DNA from: Luteimonas sp. J29
GTDB lineage: Bacteria; Pseudomonadota; Gammaproteobacteria; Xanthomonadales; Xanthomonadaceae
DNA length: 64,000 bases
Direction: 5' to 3'
Assembly (NCBI RefSeq): GCF_000472505.1
Contig: NZ_AWZR01000003.1
Location: 186,001 to 250,000 of the forward strand
The notes under the pieces were generated by a model that was not told the origin of the DNA, did not search any database, and saw only the letters and a program-made list of their open reading frames with translations. Of the stretch, positions 59,165-64,000 are shown piece after piece. Position 1 is the stretch's first letter, and the number at the start of each line of letters is the position of its first letter. Made by a program: the position numbers and the translations under genes.

Positions 59165-59913
59165 GCGGCGGCTCCCAGCCAGGCGTACACGGCCTCGACG
59201 TCCGCCAGCCGGTGTTCGGCGGCCGAGCCCCCGCGATCGCCGACGAGCACGCTCACGCCGCCCTGTGCATTGACGATTTCGAACCCGTGCTCGTCGGTGA
59301 GGTCGTCGCCCACGAAGACGGGGCGGCGGCCGAGGAACGGGGGTTCCTCGAGGAACGCGGCGATCGCCTCGCCCTTGTCGCCGCGCGCCGGCCGCAGTTC
59401 GACCACGTGGTCGCCCGGCTGCAGGTGGTATCCAGGCAGCCGGGTCAGCGCCTGCATGGCGAAGCCCTGCAGGTCGGCCGCGGCTTCGGGCATCGTCCGC
59501 CAGTGCAGCGCGATGGCCTCGCCCTTGTCCTCCAGCAGCGCGTCTGGATAGCGCTCGCGCAGGATCGCCCTCGCCTGCGCCTTGACCGATTCCAGCGCCG
59601 CCGGCGGCGGCTCGGGCTCGGGCGCCGCCTCGCCGAAGCGACGGCGCTGCAGGCCGTGCAGGCCGGCGGCGGCGAAGCGGTGCGGCGCGAACAGCGCATC
59701 CAGGGTCTCGATCCTGCGGCCGCTCACCAGCGCCAGCGCGCCGCCGAGCGACCGCGACAGGTCGGCCAGCCGCTCGACCACGCGCGGGGCGACGCTGACC
59801 CGTCCCGGGTCGTCGGCGAATGCCACCAGCGTCCCGTCGACGTCGAGGAACAACGCCCATTGGTCGGACAACGGTGGCGGCGGCGGCAGGAGGGGGGTGC
59901 CGTCGTGTGTCAT
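59161..59913 (-). CDS. otsB: Trehalose-6-phosphate phosphatase
   Basis: The 250-residue HAD-family phosphatase has the catalytic DxDGT in LFLDVDGTLVAF, the second motif in LALVSGR, and the final acidic motif in RPVFVGDDLTDEHGFE. HGLQRRRF and ELRPARGDKGEAIAAFLEE are OtsB-specific. It turns trehalose-6-phosphate into trehalose. The start is uncertain: ATG 59913 gives the shortest protein that keeps all conserved parts, while ATG 59949 would add 12 residues and begin 10 bases after the sugar ABC ATPase stop. Neither has a clear ribosome binding site. It is coupled to GH15 by a GTGA overlap. Confidence 0.93.
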   Translation of the reverse strand: MTHDGTPLLPPPPPLSDQWALFLDVDGTLVAFADDPGRVSVAPRVVERLADLSRSLGGALALVSGRRIETLDALFAPHRFAAAGLHGLQRRRFGEAAPEPEPPPAALESVKAQARAILRERYPDALLEDKGEAIALHWRTMPEAAADLQGFAMQALTRLPGYHLQPGDHVVELRPARGDKGEAIAAFLEEPPFLGRRPVFVGDDLTDEHGFEIVNAQGGVSVLVGDRGGSAAEHRLADVEAVYAWLGAAA

Positions 59914-59959
59914 GCGTACATGATGGCCCGTATCGTCGTGACGCGACATGAAGGTGCCG

Positions 59960-61057
59960 TCATTCGGCCGCCAGCGCCACCCCTGTGTCCGGATCGAACA
60001 CGTGCAGCGCCCCCGGCGCGATCGCCAGCCGCAGCCTCTCCCCGGGTCGCGGCGGATCGCCGGGCGGCAGGCGCGCCACCAGCGCAACGCCACCCAGCCG
60101 CAGGTTGACGTGGATGTCGCTGCCTACCGCCTCGACCACGTCCACCACCGCCTCGAACCCCGTTGCCGTCGCGGCGTTCGCGGGCAGCAGCTGTTCGGGA
60201 CGCACGCCGCAGTCGAGTTCGCGGCCGTGCCAGGCGGGGTCGAGCGCCGCACCGGCCGGCAACGGCAGGCGGGCGCCACCGCCCGCCTCCAGCTGCCAGC
60301 CGCCGGCCTCCCGCAGCACCCGCCCGCGCAGCAGGTTCATCGCCGGGCTGCCGAGGAAGGTGGCGACGAACCGGTTCGCCGGGCGCCGGTACAGCGCCAT
60401 CGGGGTATCGATCTGCTGCACCTGCCCCCGGTCCATCACCACGATGCGCTGGCCCAGGGTCATCGCTTCGACCTGGTCGTGGGTGACGTAGACCATGGTG
60501 GTGCCGAGCCGCTGGTGCAGGCGGGCGATCTCCAGCCGCGTCTCCGCCCGCAGCTTCGCGTCCAGGTTCGACAGCGGCTCGTCGAGCAGGAACACCTGCG
60601 GCTGTCGCACCAGCGCGCGGCCCAGGGCGACCCGCTGGCGCTGTCCGCCCGACAGCTGCGCCGGCCGCCGCGACAGCACCTCCTCCAGCCCCAGCATCCG
60701 CGCCGCCTCGGCCACGCGCTGGCGCAGCTCCGGCTTCGGCATCCCGCGCAGGGACAGGGCGAAGGACAGGTTCTCGGCCACCGTCATGTGCGGATAGAGC
60801 GCGTAGCCCTGGAAGACCATCGCGACGTCGCGATCGGCGGGCGCAACGTCGTTCACCACCCGTCCGCCGATGCGCAGGGTGCCGCCGCTGATCTCCTCCA
60901 GGCCGGCGATCATCCGCAGCAAGGTCGTCTTGCCGCAGCCCGAAGGTCCAACCAGCACCACCCGTTCGCCGTCGGCGACCTCGAAGCTGGCGCCGGCCAC
61001 GGCGACGTGGCCGTTGTCGTAGACCTTGCGCAGGTTGTCGAGCTCCACGCGCGCCAT
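59960..61057 (-). CDS. Sugar ABC importer ATPase (UgpC/MalK/MsmK family)
   Basis: The 365-residue ATPase has Walker A GPSGCGKTT, the CUT1-type signature LSGGQRQRVALGRALVRQPQVFLLDEPLSNLDAKLR, switch His in VTHDQVEAM, and a C-terminal OB-fold regulatory domain (residues about 240-365: ELDCGVRPEQLLP). That layout marks the MalK/UgpC group that energises carbohydrate importers. No membrane components are nearby, so it must serve permeases encoded elsewhere. It begins the trehalose operon and is divergent from the GH1/zwf genes. The ATG at 61057 starts MARVELDNLRKVYDNG. Confidence 0.9.
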   Translation of the reverse strand: MARVELDNLRKVYDNGHVAVAGASFEVADGERVVLVGPSGCGKTTLLRMIAGLEEISGGTLRIGGRVVNDVAPADRDVAMVFQGYALYPHMTVAENLSFALSLRGMPKPELRQRVAEAARMLGLEEVLSRRPAQLSGGQRQRVALGRALVRQPQVFLLDEPLSNLDAKLRAETRLEIARLHQRLGTTMVYVTHDQVEAMTLGQRIVVMDRGQVQQIDTPMALYRRPANRFVATFLGSPAMNLLRGRVLREAGGWQLEAGGGARLPLPAGAALDPAWHGRELDCGVRPEQLLPANAATATGFEAVVDVVEAVGSDIHVNLRLGGVALVARLPPGDPPRPGERLRLAIAPGALHVFDPDTGVALAAE

Positions 61058-61132
61058 CTGTGCTCCCGGAAGGCCACGCGGCGTCGGCCGCGTCCTTCGC
61101 GCGGCGCGAACGCCGGCGCCGGGCGATTGCGC

Positions 61133-61157
61133 TATTCTGGCATGTAATCGTTTTCAG
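61133..61157 (+). promoter_or_regulatory. Promoter and LacI-type operator for the GH1 gene
   Basis: TATTCT (61133-61138) is a -10 candidate, and ATGTAATCGTTTTCAG (61142-61157) begins four bases later, over the start point. The latter fits the LacI-family pattern ATGnAAnCGnTTnCAT at all but the last base. A sugar-responsive LacI-family repressor, encoded elsewhere, could block the promoter and perhaps the divergent trehalose operon. The -35 box is weak. Confidence 0.55.
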
Positions 61158-61193
61158 ACCACGCCGTCCTTCCGGCTCAGGAAACAGGCCGCC

Positions 61194-62564
61194 ATGCACC
61201 CCTCCCAGGACAAGGACTTCAGCTTCCCCGACGGCTTCCTCTGGGGCGCCGCCACCGCCGCCCACCAGGTCGAAGGCTCGCCGCTGGCCGACGGCGCCGG
61301 GCCGAGCATCTGGACCCGCTTCGCCCACACCCCCGGGATGACGCTCAACGGCGACACCGGCGACGTGGCCTGCGACCACTACCACCGCTGGAAGGAGGAC
61401 GTGCGGCTGATGCGCGAACTTGGCCTGCAGGCCTACCGCTTCAGCGTGTCGTGGTCGCGGATCCTGCCCGGGGGCACAGGCCGGGTGAACCGCAAGGGCC
61501 TGGACTTCTACTCGCGCCTGGTCGACGAACTGCTGGCCAACGGCATCGAGCCCCTGCTCACGCTCTACCACTGGGACCTGCCGGCCGCGCTCGACGACCG
61601 CGGCGGCTGGCTCAACCGCGACTGCGCCGACTGGTTCGCCGAGTACGGCAGCGTACTGTTCCGCGAGCTCGACGGACGGGTGAAGAAGTGGGTCACGCTC
61701 AACGAACCGTGGGTGATCACCGACGGCGGCTACCTCCACGGCGCGCTCGCGCCCGGCCACCGCAACCGCTACGAGGCCCCGATCGCCTCGCACAACCTGA
61801 TGCGCGCGCATGGCGCCGCGGTCCAGGCCTACCGCGCCGAGGGCCGGCACGACATCGGCCTGGTGGTGAACATCGAGCCCAAGTACCCGGCCAGCGATTC
61901 GGCCGAGGACGCGGCCGCCACCCGCCGCGCGCATGCGTACATGAACGAGCAGTACCTGCACCCCGCCCTGCGCGGCCGCTACCCGGACGAGCTGGCGGAG
62001 ATCTTCGGCGACGCCTGGCCGCGGGTGTCCGAGGAGGACATGCGCCAGATCCGGCAGCCGATCGACTTCGTCGGCATCAACTACTACACCCGGGCCGTGA
62101 CCCGCGCCGACGACAGCTGGCCGCTGCGCGCCGGCTCCGTACGCCAGCCACTGGGCACCTACACCGAGACCGGCTGGGAAGTCTTCCCGCAGGGCCTGAC
62201 CGACACCCTGGTCTGGTTTCGCGACACCTACGGCGACCTGCCCGTGTACGTCACCGAGAACGGGGCCGCGTTCTTCGACCCGCCGGTGGCCGAGGAAGGC
62301 CGCGTGCGCGACCCGCTGCGAATTGATTACTTGCGAAAGCATCTGCTTGCCATCCACGACGCGATCGCCGCTGGCGTGGACGTGCGCGGCTACATGGCGT
62401 GGTCGCTGCTGGACAACCTGGAATGGTCGCTGGGCTACTCCAAGCGGTTCGGTATCATCCACGTCAATTACGGGACGCTCGAGCGCACCCCGAAGGACAG
62501 CGCGCGCTGGTTCTCTGGCATCATTGGGAGCCACGGCCGCGCACTGGCCGATCCCCTTCCCTGA
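61194..62564 (+). CDS. Glycoside hydrolase family 1 beta-glucosidase
   Basis: The 456-residue protein has the GH1 N-terminal signature FPDGFLWGAATAAHQVEG, the acid/base Glu171 in TLNEPW, and the nucleophile Glu355 in YVTENGA. It has no signal peptide, so it hydrolyses imported beta-glucosides (such as cellobiose) in the cytoplasm; the exact glycoside is inferred. The ATG at 61194 is supported by the homology start. zwf follows after 24 bases, linking glucose release to its oxidation. Confidence 0.92.
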   Translation: MHPSQDKDFSFPDGFLWGAATAAHQVEGSPLADGAGPSIWTRFAHTPGMTLNGDTGDVACDHYHRWKEDVRLMRELGLQAYRFSVSWSRILPGGTGRVNRKGLDFYSRLVDELLANGIEPLLTLYHWDLPAALDDRGGWLNRDCADWFAEYGSVLFRELDGRVKKWVTLNEPWVITDGGYLHGALAPGHRNRYEAPIASHNLMRAHGAAVQAYRAEGRHDIGLVVNIEPKYPASDSAEDAAATRRAHAYMNEQYLHPALRGRYPDELAEIFGDAWPRVSEEDMRQIRQPIDFVGINYYTRAVTRADDSWPLRAGSVRQPLGTYTETGWEVFPQGLTDTLVWFRDTYGDLPVYVTENGAAFFDPPVAEEGRVRDPLRIDYLRKHLLAIHDAIAAGVDVRGYMAWSLLDNLEWSLGYSKRFGIIHVNYGTLERTPKDSARWFSGIIGSHGRALADPLP

Positions 62565-62588
62565 CCCATAGACCCGCACACGGCGTCC

Positions 62589-64000
62589 ATGCACGATTCC
62601 ATCCTGTTGTTCGGCGCCACGGGCGACCTGGCACAACGCTACCTGTTCCCCTCGCTGCTGCACCTGCTGCGCGACCGGCTGCTGCCGGAGAACTTCCGGG
62701 TGGTGGCGATCGGCCGCACCCAGTACGACGACGAGGGCTTCCGCGCCTGGCTGCGCGAACGCATCGACGAGGGCGACGGGTATTCCGGCGCGCTCGACGA
62801 CCTGCTCGCGCGCATCCACTACCACCCGCTCAACCTCGGCGACATCGACGCCGTGGCCGCCACGCTGTCGCGCTACGCCGACCGCCCGGCGGTGAGCTAC
62901 CTCTCGACCCCGCCGAACCTGTTCGCCCCGGCCTGCCGCGGGCTCAAGGCCGCCGGCCTGCTCGAGCCGCCCTCGCGGCTGGTGCTGGAGAAGCCGATCG
63001 GCCACGACCTGGCCTCGGCGCGCGAGATCAACGCCACCCTCAAGGAGGCGCTGGACGAGTCGCGGATCTTCCGCATCGACCACTACCTCGGCAAGGCGCC
63101 GGTGCAGAACCTGCTGGCGCTGCGCTTCGGCAACACCCTGCTCGAGGCGGTGTGGGACAACCGCTGCATCGAGTCGGTCGACATCGTGGTCGCCGAGACC
63201 GCCGGCGTGGACGGGCGCGAGGGCTACTACGCCGACTACGGCGCGCTGCGCGACATGGTCCAGAACCACATGCTGCAGCTGCTGGCGCTGATCGCGATGG
63301 AACCGCCGGCCGCGCTCGACGCCGACAGCGTGCGCGACGAGAAGCGCAAGGTGCTGCGCGCGCTGCGTCCGATGACCGCCGCCGACGCCGCGAACGACAG
63401 CATCCGCGGCCGCTACGGCGCGGGCGTCGTCGAAGGCCAGGCCGTGAAAGGTTTTACGGCTGACAGCGCTGTCGAAACCTTCGTCGGCCTGCGCGCCTGG
63501 ATCGACAACTGGCGCTGGGCGGGCGTGCCGTTCCGCCTCGCCACCGGCAAGCGCCTGCCCTCGCGCACCACCGAGGTGCTGGTCAACTTCAAGCCGGTGA
63601 CCCACTGGGTGTTCGACCGCCCCAACGCGCGTGGCGCCACGCCCAACCGGCTGCGGATGCGCCTGCAGCCCGAGGAGACGATCGAGCTGTGCCTGATGGG
63701 CAGCCTTGCCGCGCCCGAATGGGGCGCGACCGAGCTGATGCCGATGTCGCTGGACATGGCCATGCTGCCGCCCAAGCGCCGCATCGCCTACGAGCGGCTG
63801 ATGATCGACGCGCTCAAGGGCGACCAGACCCTGTTCGTGCGCGACGACGAGGTCGAGGCCGCGTGGCGCTGGATTGACAGCATCAGCGCTGCCTGGCAGC
63901 AGGCCGGCACCCCGGTGCTGGAGTACCCGGCCGGCTCCTGGGGCCCGACCGGCGCCGCCGCGTTCCTGCCGCGCACGGTGGGCGCACCCTCGGGACGCCG
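62589..64000 (+). CDS. zwf: Glucose-6-phosphate 1-dehydrogenase (C-terminus cut by window edge)
   Basis: The 470 N-terminal residues are present; the frame is open to the edge. It starts ILLFGATGDLAQRYLFPSL (NADP-binding GxxGDL), and contains the active-site segment FRIDHYLGKAPVQNLL with the catalytic His, EKPIGHDL and IDNWRWAGVPFRLATGKRLP. It oxidises glucose-6-phosphate to 6-phosphogluconolactone with NADP+. It begins the Entner-Doudoroff and pentose-phosphate routes, and edd or pgl may follow outside. It sits directly behind GH1 and is probably controlled by the LacI-type site upstream. Confidence 0.95.
   Translation, partial: MHDSILLFGATGDLAQRYLFPSLLHLLRDRLLPENFRVVAIGRTQYDDEGFRAWLRERIDEGDGYSGALDDLLARIHYHPLNLGDIDAVAATLSRYADRPAVSYLSTPPNLFAPACRGLKAAGLLEPPSRLVLEKPIGHDLASAREINATLKEALDESRIFRIDHYLGKAPVQNLLALRFGNTLLEAVWDNRCIESVDIVVAETAGVDGREGYYADYGALRDMVQNHMLQLLALIAMEPPAALDADSVRDEKRKVLRALRPMTAADAANDSIRGRYGAGVVEGQAVKGFTADSAVETFVGLRAWIDNWRWAGVPFRLATGKRLPSRTTEVLVNFKPVTHWVFDRPNARGATPNRLRMRLQPEETIELCLMGSLAAPEWGATELMPMSLDMAMLPPKRRIAYERLMIDALKGDQTLFVRDDEVEAAWRWIDSISAAWQQAGTPVLEYPAGSWGPTGAAAFLPRTVGAPSGR

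Overview
The window is about 64 kb of very GC-rich chromosomal DNA from a gammaproteobacterium, most likely a member of the Xanthomonadaceae (Lysobacter, Luteimonas or Stenotrophomonas type). The reasons are a MetH split into two genes behind an ArsR/methyltransferase regulator, an 837-residue LigA in the order smc-zipA-ligA, GyrA with glutamine at position 83, paired YtrA-type GntR/ABC operons, and a sucAB-lpd cluster with a LOG gene. No rRNA, tRNA, prophage, insertion sequence or CRISPR array was seen. Both edges cut genes: an acyl-CoA dehydrogenase on the left and zwf on the right.

Layout. 0-5.5 kb: methionine synthesis (regulator, metH halves) behind a strong palindromic operator. 5.5-8.8 kb: minus-strand DUF2058, slyX, two FKBP isomerases and an exported glutathione peroxidase homologue. 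8.9-13.4 kb: a GntR-controlled ABC exporter operon followed by two DUF2884 (YggN-like) paralogues. 13.4-19.9 kb: fumC, then purB with a tightly overlapping row of VOC protein, class B3 metallo-beta-lactamase, L16 arginine hydroxylase and a GNAT protein. 20-26.5 kb: sucA-sucB-lpd and LOG. 26.7-30.6 kb: quinone-type reductase, PilH-like response regulator, a heat-shock pair (hsp20-cbpA) with a sigma-32-like promoter, and a peroxiredoxin. 30.6-38.1 kb: alpha-2-macroglobulin lipoprotein and PBP1C, a known functional pair. 38.3-40.9 kb: gyrA. 41.2-46.1 kb: a second GntR/ABC operon containing an acyltransferase-ABC ATPase fusion. 46.2-55.8 kb: mtnA, epmA, ligA, zipA and smc. 56-61 kb: a trehalose operon (sugar ABC ATPase, otsB, GH15, otsA). 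61.2-64 kb: GH1 beta-glucosidase and zwf behind a LacI-type operator.

The most unusual item is in the roughly 750-bp gene-free stretch between zipA and ligA. It holds two elements in opposite orientation that share a conserved core of 42-44 nt, but each is enclosed by its own different long inverted repeat. The inner stem shows compensatory changes, which points to a conserved two-stem fold, either a mobile palindromic repeat family or a structured RNA. Other points worth attention are an operator that abuts the start codon of a GntR gene with no room for a ribosome binding site, a perfect 92-bp tandem duplication over the 3' end of the LOG gene, and hairpins that contain the stop codons of convergent genes.

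All calls come from reading sequence and recalled family knowledge. No database search or folding program was run, and promoter, operator and terminator calls are pattern matches only.
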